Assembly: GCA_023402075.1 (NCBI GenBank)
Contig: JAEXCS010000035.1
Location: 62,001-126,000 of the forward strand
Origin: Bacillota bacterium
Lineage (GTDB): Bacteria; Bacillota; Clostridia; Oscillospirales; Oscillospiraceae
Length of the DNA: 64,000 nucleotides
Direction of reading: 5' to 3'
Part shown: positions 32,417 through 41,479 of the stretch, piece by piece
Layout of the letters: every line of letters begins with the position of its first letter
How positions within the stretch are numbered: position 1 is the stretch's first letter
Notes under the pieces: model-generated
Told to the model about the DNA's origin: nothing
Database searches by the model: none
What the model saw: only the letters and a program-made list of their open reading frames with translations
Program-made: the position numbers and the translations under genes

Positions 32417-33805
32417 TTAAGTACCCTGGGCAATTTCCCCTTTTCGGGATGTCATCAATGTTGTCAAAACACCCACAGTATAGCTGACCAAAATGACCAC
32501 ATAGACCGTCTCCAGCTTTGCGGACATGCCGGAGACTACCCAGGCAACTCCCACCAAAATACCGGAAGCCATACTGTACAAAGACGCCTGTTTTGTAGTG
32601 CGCTTCCAAAGAAGTCCGGCCAAGATGGAAAAGCTGACCGGGCCTGTGGAGCACTGAATCAAAATCTGGAAGGTGCTGGTCAGCGCGGCAGAGGGCAGCA
32701 GGAACGCCGGAATCAGGGTGCAAACCGAGAAAATCATCGTTCCGTAGCGGGAAATCTTCAGCATCTTTTCCTCAGAGGCGTTGGCATTGATCTGTGTCTT
32801 GTAGATATTGGTGAGGATCGTTCCTGTGGCCATCATCATAGTCGCCATGGTGGCGGCGATAATCATTGTGGCAACAGCAAAGATAATTCCCGCCATAACA
32901 GGACTTGTATATTCCTTGATGGTCCAGGCAAAGGCGGTGGCGCCGTCACCCAGATCGCCGGTGGTAGCGGCACCCATCATACCAATGATGGCGGTGACGA
33001 TACAGATCGGTGCGGCAAACACATAGCCGATGATGCAGCCGCCACGGGCGGCCTTGGCGTCCCGGGCCGCCATAATTGGCTGCAGCACAGACTGCATGAC
33101 AATGGACGAGAGGATGCCGGAAATCAGCCAGCCCACCCATTTTTGCGTGGGCATACTGCTCATTTTGCCATAGCCCTCGGGCAAAGACGCAACCAGACCG
33201 GAGTAGCCGCCAAAGGCGGGCAGTTTGAGAACCACGAAGCCCACCAGCAGGACATAAATGCCGATGCACACCACTTTACCCACGGAAGCCGCACCTTTCA
33301 TGCCGGAAAACGATGTGTAAACCGAGGCAATGGCCAGCCCCAGAATAATGGCAATATTTACATTCATGTTGGGTACTGCGATCTGAATGACCGAAGCCAC
33401 AGTCTTCAGCTGCACCGGAATGTAGAGAAAGCCCAAAACCACCCATACATAGGAGTACAGACGAGCACTGCCGGATGAAAACCGATTTTCCAGATATGTG
33501 GGGACGGAATCTCCCACCATTTTTTCCCGCAGAATTTTGGCCATGGCAGCGGCCACCAGAAAATAGATGGCACCCGCCACAGAATACCAAGCGCCGGCAA
33601 TGCCCAATGTATAGCCGTTTTGCGCCGCGCCCACAATGCTCATGCCGCCGATCTGCCAGGCACCCAGCACGCAGCCAACGCCAATTGCACTCAAGGTCTT
33701 GTCTCCGCCGGACCACTGTTTGGAGTTGGACATGGATTTTCCGGCAAACATACCAATGCCTACAATAAGGACAAATGCGAGAATCCAGACAATTGTTGTG
33801 ACCAT
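32417..33805 (-). CDS. Sodium:solute symporter (SSS family)
   Basis: The 462-residue protein has about twelve to thirteen membrane segments and SSS marks: WSGGDKTLSAIGVG at the end of the first segment, GAWQIGGMSIVGAAQNGY, and RFSSGSARLYSYVW. The family moves sugars, amino acids, pantothenate or other small solutes with Na+. The start ATG at 33805 has GGGAGGG 7 bases upstream. It diverges from an AraC gene and precedes the GGT-like gene, so it may import that enzyme's substrate. Confidence 0.9.
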   Translation of the reverse strand: MVTTIVWILAFVLIVGIGMFAGKSMSNSKQWSGGDKTLSAIGVGCVLGAWQIGGMSIVGAAQNGYTLGIAGAWYSVAGAIYFLVAAAMAKILREKMVGDSVPTYLENRFSSGSARLYSYVWVVLGFLYIPVQLKTVASVIQIAVPNMNVNIAIILGLAIASVYTSFSGMKGAASVGKVVCIGIYVLLVGFVVLKLPAFGGYSGLVASLPEGYGKMSSMPTQKWVGWLISGILSSIVMQSVLQPIMAARDAKAARGGCIIGYVFAAPICIVTAIIGMMGAATTGDLGDGATAFAWTIKEYTSPVMAGIIFAVATMIIAATMATMMMATGTILTNIYKTQINANASEEKMLKISRYGTMIFSVCTLIPAFLLPSAALTSTFQILIQCSTGPVSFSILAGLLWKRTTKQASLYSMASGILVGVAWVVSGMSAKLETVYVVILVSYTVGVLTTLMTSRKGEIAQGT

Positions 33806-34178
33806 AATTTACCCTCCCAATTATTAAGTTTTGTAAAATTTCTCTCCCTAATCTGTAAAAATTTTACATGCTTGTCCACAAGGCGCAAATTGCTTAGCGA
33901 TGTCCATAGATACTCCCATATTTAATGAAAACTCACTTCTGCCACGGACAATTAAATTTCGGGTTCTGGGCAATCATCTCTTTTTGTCCGCGTATGAACA
34001 CCGTTATTCCTCGCATCGTGTACATTGCGTGCATTTTAACATGACGCGTTTTTTTAAAATAGGAAAAATTAGAATAAATTTTGTAAAAATCGGAAATGTT
34101 TTGACATAATTGCAAAAGTTTTATACACATTTTAATAAAATGTATGATATACTGTCGATCAAACTGGAGGTAATTGCT
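33806..34178. other. AT-rich divergent regulatory region
   Basis: The 373 bases contain no gene. TGTAAAAT (33832-33839) and ATTTTACA (33861-33868) form an inverted repeat near the symporter start, and TGTAAAA recurs near 33854 and 34081. On the plus strand TTGACA (34101-34106) with TATACA (34122-34127), 15 bases apart, or an extended -10 TGATATACT (34145-34153), may serve the AraC gene. Confidence 0.45.
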
Positions 34179-35030
34179 ATGAGTCTTCCATTGGATTTGG
34201 GATATGCCCGCAGCCTTCTGTCCGTGCAGCCATTCTGGCAGGCTGAAAAAGTCCGTCAGGATGTTTTGTGGGCCCCATATGCAAAGCTTCCTCTCGCCTA
34301 TTTGTACGAATTAAACGCAGGGGACGCAGAAGGGTTGGATTGTGTTCCCGGGATCGGGCTGATCGGGGTTCTGTTCTCTCTGGATCGGGACAAGCCGGGC
34401 GCGGTCTGCTGCGGCACGCTGAGTCAGAGCAAAACGGTCCCTTTATATGGGATGAATCATGTATTTGCCTGTCAATTTTTTCCCGGAGAGTTTTCCCGCA
34501 TCTTTGGCATCTCCAGCAAGGAGCTGGCGGACCGGGAAGCACCGTTGTCCGATTTGCTCCCGGTGGGGTCCTATCCCGAGCAGATTGCCGCTGCCCAGAG
34601 CTTTGAAGAACGAAAGCAATGCTTGCTGGCATTCATCCGTGAGTGGGAGCGGCGCGGCCAAGATCGGGCCATCGGACACCTGACTCAGGCCGTCATGCAC
34701 AACATTCTGGATCAGCACGGAAACATTCGTATGGTAGACCTGGAAAAACAGACCGGGTACTGTTCCCGCTACCTTCATCAGATTGTTTCCGATCAGGTGG
34801 GCCTTTCGCCCAAGACCGCCATTGCCAACATCCAGTTTCAAGCAGCCCTTCGCATGATGATGGAACACCCCTATGTGCCGATTGCGGATGTGGCCCAGCG
34901 CTGTGGTTATTACGATCAATCGCACTTTACCAAAGTTTTTAAGGAATATGTGGGGATTACCCCCGCGGCCTTTGAAAAGGCCAGAGGGTATGCGCCCCTT
35001 CCACTATCGGAGATGAATCTATTCCTATAA
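34179..35030 (+). CDS. AraC-family transcription regulator
   Basis: The 283-residue protein has an N-terminal sensing domain (about 1-175) and a C-terminal AraC HTH pair (about 180-280) with VDLEKQTGYCSRYLHQIV and IADVAQRCGYYDQSHFTKVFKEYVG. The ATG at 34179 has GGAGG 8 bases upstream; the in-frame start at 34110 lacks one. It shares layout with two other AraC proteins in this window (35992-36864 and 41480-42349). It probably controls the following hydrolase and/or the divergent symporter-GGT genes. Confidence 0.9.
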   Translation: MSLPLDLGYARSLLSVQPFWQAEKVRQDVLWAPYAKLPLAYLYELNAGDAEGLDCVPGIGLIGVLFSLDRDKPGAVCCGTLSQSKTVPLYGMNHVFACQFFPGEFSRIFGISSKELADREAPLSDLLPVGSYPEQIAAAQSFEERKQCLLAFIREWERRGQDRAIGHLTQAVMHNILDQHGNIRMVDLEKQTGYCSRYLHQIVSDQVGLSPKTAIANIQFQAALRMMMEHPYVPIADVAQRCGYYDQSHFTKVFKEYVGITPAAFEKARGYAPLPLSEMNLFL

Positions 35031-35055
35031 ATAATAAACTCGAAGGAGTCAATTC

Positions 35056-35772
35056 ATGAAACTTAACGCGAAATACCGGAATTTTTATTACGAAACAATG
35101 GATGAGGTTTCTTTACCTGAACTGGATTCTTCCAAAACCGCGCTGCTGATTGTAGATATGCAAAACGAATTCATTCGAAGAGACTCGAACGAGGCTCTGG
35201 CCTTTCAGGCGGCGGGTCAATGGGAGCGCTGGCTCCCCTTTCATGACCGGCTGGACGAGATCGTAATCCCCAACAATTTGAGATTGCTGCAATATTTTCG
35301 CAGCAGACAAATGGCAGTTACATACGGGCGTATTGCCTGCCTGCGCAGCGACGGGCAGGATCGCTCCCCCGTGCAAAAAGAAGAGGGCTGGAACGGAATT
35401 TTTTTGCCGGCAAACAGCCCCGGCGCCCAGATTATTGACGAACTGGCACCGCTGCCTGATGAAATCGTGGTCAATAAAACCACTGACAGCGTGACCACCG
35501 GAACCAATTATTTAACCCTGCTGAGATTTATGGGAATTGAAACCGTTGTGGTCACCGGGATCGTTACCGACCAGTGCGTGGCCTGCACCGTGCGAGGGCT
35601 TGCGGATGCGGGATTAAAAGTGATCTGCGTGGAGGATGCCTGCGCTGCCGGCAGCATGGAGCTGCACGATGCGGAGTTGAAGATTATGAATGTGATCTAC
35701 TGCAACGTACTCAGCACGGACGAGACGATCGCTCTGGCCGAGTCATGTCGAAAGAGCGCGGCGCACGCTTAA
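35056..35772 (+). CDS. Isochorismatase-like cysteine hydrolase
   Basis: The 238-residue protein has the catalytic triad of the family: D34 in LIVDMQNEF, K141 in VVNKTTDS and C174 in GIVTDQCVACTVRGL. The family hydrolyses amides, ureido groups or vinyl ethers (nicotinamide, N-carbamoylsarcosine, ureidoacrylate, isochorismate). A GGAG site precedes the start. It lies 25 bases after the AraC gene and is likely cotranscribed. Substrate cannot be chosen from sequence alone. Confidence 0.88.
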   Translation: MKLNAKYRNFYYETMDEVSLPELDSSKTALLIVDMQNEFIRRDSNEALAFQAAGQWERWLPFHDRLDEIVIPNNLRLLQYFRSRQMAVTYGRIACLRSDGQDRSPVQKEEGWNGIFLPANSPGAQIIDELAPLPDEIVVNKTTDSVTTGTNYLTLLRFMGIETVVVTGIVTDQCVACTVRGLADAGLKVICVEDACAAGSMELHDAELKIMNVIYCNVLSTDETIALAESCRKSAAHA

Positions 35773-35991
35773 AGGATCCTCCACGGCTTCCAGAGTTTAA
35801 AACATGCAGCAAATTGGAAATTTCTTGTTTGGGAGCAATCCGCCCCCAATTTTAACGATAAAGGCATGGAAAATTTGAAAGCTGGTACATTTCAGAATTG
35901 AATTTTACAGTGTCCTGCGGTATGTTAATGGTACAGTTCATGAATAGGGTTTGTAGATTGTTGATTTATCCATTTAGCGGGGAGGGATTTG

Positions 35992-36864
35992 ATGTCACTT
36001 TATGTTAGTGCCGGTCAAGCGCCCCGCTTTGCGCCCAAATCCCAAGAATTTACACCTTTACTTTGGAATGGCCCTGAATTTTCTTTGCAGCATCGCGTTT
36101 TTTCACCGGAACACGAGCTTGGCCACCTGATTATGGACTCTTTTGAAATCGATAACCCCGGCGGCGACACCTTGTCCTATCCCATTTTGCCCTACGGCGG
36201 ACTATGGGCAGTTTTCCTGTTTATGGAGGGCATGACCACCGCGGAGCTGTGCGGCCCCACTGCCTTGCTGAAAAAGCTGACGCTTCTTCCCAGGTCCAGT
36301 GCCTATTGCATGCGGTTTCACCCCGGTAGTATGCGGTACTTCAGTCCCTTGGCCGCCTGCGAATTGGTCGGACAGTCTCAGCCCCTGTCCCAGTTTCTCT
36401 CGCCCTCAGGTGAGCTTTTCTCCGCTATGCGGCGGGGCGAGTCATTTCACGCCCGCAACGTTGTGCTGGTTCGCGCCCTTTGCGCAACGGGCGCGGCGTA
36501 CTATCAGCCGTTTCCTTTGGTTAACCAGTCAGTGCGGTACATTTCGGAGAAGAGGGGCATTGTCAAGGTTTCCCAGATTGCCGCGGAAATGGGATGCAGC
36601 GAACGGTATCTCAACCGGATGTTTCAGGAGCATGTGGGGATTTCCACAAAGCTTTTTTGCGAGCTGATACAGCTTCAATTTTCTTTGTACCTCATTGTCT
36701 CAACCAAGCCCAAGGCTCTGGTGTCCACGGCGGAATTCTGCGGATATTTTGACCAGACCCACATGAACCGCTCGTTCCGCAAATTTTTGGACTGCACCGC
36801 AGGCGATATGCGGGCCGCCGGCAAGGATTTTATCAATTTGCAGGGCGCCGTCTCTCTTATCTGA
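35992..36864 (+). CDS. AraC-family regulator, copy 1 of a mirror-image pair
   Basis: The 290-residue protein begins MSLYVS and has an N-terminal sensing domain and a C-terminal HTH pair with QIAAEMGCSERYLNRMFQEH and CGYFDQTHMNRSFRKFLDCTA. It is clearly homologous over its full length to the regulator at 41480-42349. The ATG at 35992 has GGAGG 6 bases upstream. It reads in the same direction as the aminotransferase and kinase genes that follow, which it probably controls. Confidence 0.9.
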   Translation: MSLYVSAGQAPRFAPKSQEFTPLLWNGPEFSLQHRVFSPEHELGHLIMDSFEIDNPGGDTLSYPILPYGGLWAVFLFMEGMTTAELCGPTALLKKLTLLPRSSAYCMRFHPGSMRYFSPLAACELVGQSQPLSQFLSPSGELFSAMRRGESFHARNVVLVRALCATGAAYYQPFPLVNQSVRYISEKRGIVKVSQIAAEMGCSERYLNRMFQEHVGISTKLFCELIQLQFSLYLIVSTKPKALVSTAEFCGYFDQTHMNRSFRKFLDCTAGDMRAAGKDFINLQGAVSLI

Positions 36865-36974
36865 GCGCGGCGTGTGCTCTTCCCTTTTGACTGCTTCGGT
36901 CATGCTGCAACGTCAAAAGCGTTGCATAAAAATTTAATGAAACCATCTGGTCAATTTTTAGGAGGTATTACTTA

Positions 36975-38072
36975 ATGAGTATGACAAAATTGTTCAGTCC
37001 CGGTCCCGTCATGGTAAAGGATAACGTCCGCCGTGCCCTGCTGCATTATGACATCTGCCACCGCAGCTACGAATTTGAAGAGATGTTTCAGGATACGCAG
37101 GCAAAAATCCTGAAGCTGTTCAACGCTGACGATTCTTATTACAGCCTGATTGTTTCCGGTTCCGGCACCTCTTCTAACGAAACAGTTCTGTCCTCCATCT
37201 TCAAGCCCGGCGAGGAAGTTTTGCTGATTCGCAACGGTGTGTTCGGCGAGCGGCTGCTGGAGATTATCAGCAAATACGATGTTCCTCTGGTGGATCTGTC
37301 CTTCCCCTGGGCAACCCTGCCGGATCTGGCTGTGGTGGAGCAGGCGCTGAAAGATCGTCCCAATGTGAAGGTCGTGGCCATGGTCTTCCACGAGACTTCC
37401 ACCGGAATGATTAACCCTGTCTCTCAGGTGGGTGCCCTGTGCGAGCAGTACGGCAAGATTTTTTCCGTGGACTGCGTCTCCGCAGCCGGCGGCGAAAACA
37501 TTGATGTGGTGAAAAATCACATTTCCGTGTGTACTTCCGTTGGCGGCAAGTGCATCGGCGCATTCCCCGGCTCGGCTTATATCTGCGCCAAAAAATCTGT
37601 GTTGGACAGCCTGACCGCCGACCAGTGCAAAAACGTATATCTGAGCCTATACAAGCACTATCAGAGCGCTGTCGCAGATCATCAGACCCCCAACACCCCC
37701 AACGTCAATCTGTTCTGGCCCCTGAATGTGGCCCTGACCAATATCGTTGAGGATGAGACTCTGGCGGGGCGCATCGCCCGGTATCAGCGCTGCGCCGCCA
37801 TCATCCGCAAGGGCGTTTTGTCCATGGGCTGCCGCCTGCTGCTGGACAGCAACATGGCCAATACCGTTACCTCCGTCTATCTGCCCACCGGAATTGACGC
37901 CCAGACATTTTTGGACGAGATGACTAAGCGCGGTTATACGTTTTATATCGGCAAGGGCGACTATGGTAAAAACGGCATGATTCAGATCGCCAACATGGGC
38001 GAAATCTATGAGCAGGATTGCTATAACATGCTGGAAGTCTTCCAGGTGGTGCTGAACTTGCTCAGCAAGTAA
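36975..38072 (+). CDS. Class V PLP aminotransferase, PhnW/alanine-glyoxylate type
   Basis: The 365-residue enzyme begins KLFSPGPVMV, has the cofactor-site block SGSGTSSNETVLSS, the substrate region VFHETSTGMINPVSQVG, the PLP-Asp in FSVDCVSAAGG and the PLP-Lys in VGGKCIGAFPGSA. The pattern is closest to 2-aminoethylphosphonate-pyruvate and alanine/serine-glyoxylate transaminases. No phosphonate genes (phnX, phnA) are nearby. It has an AGGAGG site and stands between the AraC regulator and an FGGY kinase, so it may convert an amine or amino acid in the same pathway. Confidence 0.85.
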   Translation: MSMTKLFSPGPVMVKDNVRRALLHYDICHRSYEFEEMFQDTQAKILKLFNADDSYYSLIVSGSGTSSNETVLSSIFKPGEEVLLIRNGVFGERLLEIISKYDVPLVDLSFPWATLPDLAVVEQALKDRPNVKVVAMVFHETSTGMINPVSQVGALCEQYGKIFSVDCVSAAGGENIDVVKNHISVCTSVGGKCIGAFPGSAYICAKKSVLDSLTADQCKNVYLSLYKHYQSAVADHQTPNTPNVNLFWPLNVALTNIVEDETLAGRIARYQRCAAIIRKGVLSMGCRLLLDSNMANTVTSVYLPTGIDAQTFLDEMTKRGYTFYIGKGDYGKNGMIQIANMGEIYEQDCYNMLEVFQVVLNLLSK

Positions 38073-38110
38073 TTTTGTTACCTCCATCTCTCATACACCC
38101 CCGCAGAAAC

Positions 38111-38152
38111 GGTGGACGGTGGAAGCGAAAGCTTCCGCCGCCCATCATTTTT
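38111..38152 (+). terminator. Terminator after the aminotransferase gene
   Basis: GGTGGACGGTGGAAGC (38111-38126) and GCTTCCGCCGCCCATC (38131-38146) pair with one mismatch and a GAAA loop, followed by TTTTT. Confidence 0.7.
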
Positions 38153-38350
38153 CCCCTGCGCCTGTTTCAAGAGGGCGGCATTGCCCGGATACGCGCGTTA
38201 CAGCGTAGAAGGTTTTGCTTTACCTACCGGTTCTTTGTGAAAAATCTCAAAAATTCTCCTTTTTTTAAAAGGAATATTGTGGTAAAGTAAAACGTGTGTT
38301 TTAAATATAAAAGATCTCAGGCGGAGAATTCCGCCTGTTGGGAGGATACT

Positions 38351-39847
38351 ATGGCAGCGCACTATTATCTGGGAATCGATCAGGGCAGCACCGGTACCAC
38401 CGCAATTTTATTTGATTCCTCTTGGCGCATGGTGTCCCGGGGATACAGCAATATCAATCTTTTTTATCCGAGGGACGGCTGGGTTGAGCATGACGCCGAG
38501 GATGTGTGGCAGTCCTTGCAGCGGGCGGTGAGTCAGGCGCTTCGTGTTTCCGCCATTGGGCCGGAGCAGATAAGAAGTATCGGTCTGAACCACGAGGGCG
38601 AAACGGTTGTGATCTGGGATGCAAAAACAGGCCGTCCGCTGTGTCGGTCCATCGTGTGGCAAGACCGCCGCACCGCCCGATACGCCGATGCCATGGCTGA
38701 CCGGTATAACACTCTGGTTCGTGAAAAGACGGGGCTGATGATCGACTCCTATTTCAGCGCCACCAAGCTTAAATGGATGCTGGACCACGTGCAAAACGCG
38801 CGGGAATATCTGCGGCAGGGCCGTTTGTTGGCGGGGACTATGGACGCATGGATCATCTGGCGGATGACCGGCGGCAAGACCCATATTACGGACGCCTCCA
38901 CAGCGTCCCGCACGATGCTGTTTGATGCGGCAGCCGGCGATTGGAGCGAGGAATTGGTGGAGTTGTTTGATCTGGACCGTTCCATTCTTCCCTCAATCTC
39001 CGACAGCACGATCTCCGGCGTTTACACAGACCCAAACAGCTTTCAGGGCATCCGTGCCTCTTTGTCCGGTGTGCTGGTGGATCAACAGGCCGCTTTACTG
39101 GGACAGGCCTGCGTCACACCCGGCTCCGTGAAAACCACTTACGGAACAGGATGCTTCATGCTGATGAACACGGGGAGCACTATGGCAGTGTCTCAAAACG
39201 GGCTTCTGCCCACGGTGGCCTGGCGGCTGGACGGAAAAACCACCTATGCCCTTGACGGCGGCGTTTACATCACAGGCGCTGCGGTAAAATGGCTTCAGGA
39301 GGGGCTGGAGGTGGTGGCAAGCCCGGCGGAGACGGAAAATCTGGCGCTTTCTGTTCCCGATAACGGCGGCGTTTATTTTGTTCCGGCATTTACCGGTCTG
39401 GCCGCCCCCCACTGGGATTCTTATGCCCGGGGAATGATGATTGGCATCACAGGCGGCGTCAGGCGGGCGCATATCGTCCGGGCCACGCTGGAATCCACCG
39501 CCTATCAGGTTGGGGATGTGCTGGACGTAATGCGGCGGGAATCCGGCGTGTCCGTTCCGGTGATGCGCTGCAACGGCCGGGCGACCTCCAACGCGTTTTT
39601 AATGCAGTTTCAGGCCGATGTTCTCGGCATCCCTCTGGAAATACCGGAAATTGAAGAGACGACTGCGCTAGGCTCGGCTTTTCTCGGAAGCATTGGTATT
39701 GGAGATTACAGCGGCGTGGAGGATATGGCGCAGATATGGCGCTGCGCCCGCTGTTACGAGCCCCATATGAGTGCGGATCAGCGGGGCAATCTGCTATACC
39801 ATTGGCACAGAGCCATAGAGCGGGCCAAATACTGGAGCGAAGATTAA
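38351..39847 (+). CDS. FGGY carbohydrate kinase, glycerol-kinase-like, altered substrate site (copy 1)
   Basis: The 498-residue protein has the GlpK layout: phosphate motif YLGIDQGSTGTTAI, IVWQDRRTAR, GTMDAWIIWRMTGGKTHITDASTASRT, VDQQAALLGQ and TYGTGCFMLMNTG. In glycerol kinases the substrate loop reads NQRET, and its Arg and Glu hold glycerol; here it reads NHEGET (80-85), with Gly83 in place of Arg. Trp103, Tyr134 and the Asp of VDQQAA are kept. It probably phosphorylates a polyol other than glycerol. The ATG at 38351 has GGGAGG upstream. It converges with a paralogue at 39963-41456. Confidence 0.9.
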   Translation: MAAHYYLGIDQGSTGTTAILFDSSWRMVSRGYSNINLFYPRDGWVEHDAEDVWQSLQRAVSQALRVSAIGPEQIRSIGLNHEGETVVIWDAKTGRPLCRSIVWQDRRTARYADAMADRYNTLVREKTGLMIDSYFSATKLKWMLDHVQNAREYLRQGRLLAGTMDAWIIWRMTGGKTHITDASTASRTMLFDAAAGDWSEELVELFDLDRSILPSISDSTISGVYTDPNSFQGIRASLSGVLVDQQAALLGQACVTPGSVKTTYGTGCFMLMNTGSTMAVSQNGLLPTVAWRLDGKTTYALDGGVYITGAAVKWLQEGLEVVASPAETENLALSVPDNGGVYFVPAFTGLAAPHWDSYARGMMIGITGGVRRAHIVRATLESTAYQVGDVLDVMRRESGVSVPVMRCNGRATSNAFLMQFQADVLGIPLEIPEIEETTALGSAFLGSIGIGDYSGVEDMAQIWRCARCYEPHMSADQRGNLLYHWHRAIERAKYWSED

Positions 39848-39865
39848 TTTAATGTTTGCCGCAGC

Positions 39866-39915
39866 GTAAAAGGAAGACATTTCCGTCTAAAACAGATGGA
39901 AACGTCTTCCTTTTA
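39866..39915. terminator. Bidirectional terminator between convergent kinase genes
   Basis: GTAAAAGGAAGAC (from 39866) and GTCTTCCTTTTAC (to about 39915) pair, with a further inner TTTCC/GGAAA stem. It lies midway between the two kinase stop codons. Confidence 0.8.
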
Positions 39916-39962
39916 CATATGTATGAGGCGCACATTGTGCTCGCGCTTTATCAGTCGCCGAC

Positions 39963-41456
39963 TCAGGGCTGAATCCACCTTTGCGCCCGCTCAACTGCTC
40001 GGTGCCAATCCGCCAGCAGGCTCTCTCTCTGATCCGCACTCATATGGGGCTCGTAACAGTGGGCAAGCCTCCAATGCCCAGACAACTCGGACGGGGAGGA
40101 GAATATCCCCATGCCAATGGCCGCCATATATGCGGCGCCCAGCGCCGTGGTATCCGCAATCTCGGGAACATTCAGGGGAATCCCCAAAATGTCGGCCTGA
40201 AACTGCATCAGAAACTTATTTTCCGTTGCGCCGCCGTCACACCGCATCACACTGATGGGGACGTTGGAATCCTGCTCCATCACTTTCAGCACATCGCTGA
40301 CCTGATAGGCGGTGGCTTCCAGCGCAGCTCGAACCACATGCTCCTGCGTGGTCCCGGCGGTAATGCCGATCATCATTCCCCGGGCATAAGAATCCCAATA
40401 GGGAGCCGCCAGCCCCGTGAAGGAAGGGACGAAATACAATCCGCCGTTGCCGCCGGAAGTTAATGCCATCGACTCTGTCTCAGCTGCCGATTTAATAATT
40501 TTCAGGCCGTCCCGCAGCCACTGTGTAGCCGCGCCGGAGATATAAATGCCGCCGTCCAAGGCAAAACTGCGCTTTCCCTTCAACTGCCATGCCACCGTGG
40601 TCAAAATCCCGTTGGGAGAATATACGGGCGTATCTCCCGTGTTCATCAGCATGAAGCACCCTGTTCCGTATGTGGTCTTCACAGTGCCGGGTGTGATGCA
40701 ATTCTGCCCAAACAGCGCCGCCTGCTGATCCACCAGAACGCCGGAAATTGGGGCGTTAATTCCGCAAAAGTCAATGGGGTCGGTGTAGCCGAACAGCATG
40801 GCGCTGTCGCAGATCGTGGGCAAAATGCCGCGATCCACGCCCACAATATCCAGCACATCCTGATCCCAATCCCCGTTGCGCAGATTCAGCATCATCGTGC
40901 GGGACGCGGTGGACGCATCTGTCACATGAAGTTTTCCGTGGGTCATTTTCCAGATCAACCAGGTATCCATGGTTCCTGCCAACAGCCGATCCTGCGCCAG
41001 CAGCGACTTGGCCTCTGGAACATTTTCCATCAACCAGTGGAGCTTTGGCGCGCTGAAATAGGAGTCCACAATCAGGCCGGTCCGCTCCCGGATCAGATCG
41101 CCGTGCTCCGCCGTCAGCTTATCGATATAGCGTGCGGTGCGGCGGTCCTGCCATACAATGGTGTTGTAGATCGGCTCGCCGCTAAGCTTATCCCACATGA
41201 CCACAGACTCGCCCTCATGATCGATGCCAATGCAGGCAATATCGCCGGGCTGTGCCCCCGCAGCGGCCATTGCCTCCCGAATAGCGGCCTTCGTAGAATT
41301 CCAAATGTTAATAGCATCGTGCTCCACCCAGCCATCCTGTGGATATATCTGCGTGATCTCCCGGTATCCCCGGGCGATTAAATTCCAGTTTTCATCAAAC
41401 AGGATGGCGGTGGTTCCTGTGGTTCCCTGATCCAGCCCCAGAAAAAATTTCTTCAT
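39963..41456 (-). CDS. FGGY carbohydrate kinase, glycerol-kinase-like, altered substrate site (copy 2)
   Basis: The 497-residue paralogue of the kinase at 38351-39847, with FLGLDQGTTGTTAI, IVWQDRRTAR, LVDQQAALFGQN and TYGTGCFMLMNTG. It carries the same change at the substrate loop: DHEGES (79-84), with Gly82 replacing the glycerol-binding Arg. The rest of the ATP and polyol sites look intact. It follows the AraC regulator at 41480-42349 by 23 bases, likely as one transcript, with a GGAGG site. Two kinases with the same unusual site suggest a shared or related non-glycerol substrate. Confidence 0.9.
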   Translation of the reverse strand: MKKFFLGLDQGTTGTTAILFDENWNLIARGYREITQIYPQDGWVEHDAINIWNSTKAAIREAMAAAGAQPGDIACIGIDHEGESVVMWDKLSGEPIYNTIVWQDRRTARYIDKLTAEHGDLIRERTGLIVDSYFSAPKLHWLMENVPEAKSLLAQDRLLAGTMDTWLIWKMTHGKLHVTDASTASRTMMLNLRNGDWDQDVLDIVGVDRGILPTICDSAMLFGYTDPIDFCGINAPISGVLVDQQAALFGQNCITPGTVKTTYGTGCFMLMNTGDTPVYSPNGILTTVAWQLKGKRSFALDGGIYISGAATQWLRDGLKIIKSAAETESMALTSGGNGGLYFVPSFTGLAAPYWDSYARGMMIGITAGTTQEHVVRAALEATAYQVSDVLKVMEQDSNVPISVMRCDGGATENKFLMQFQADILGIPLNVPEIADTTALGAAYMAAIGMGIFSSPSELSGHWRLAHCYEPHMSADQRESLLADWHRAVERAQRWIQP

Positions 41457-41479
41457 GGTGCGGCCTCCTCAAATCGTAT

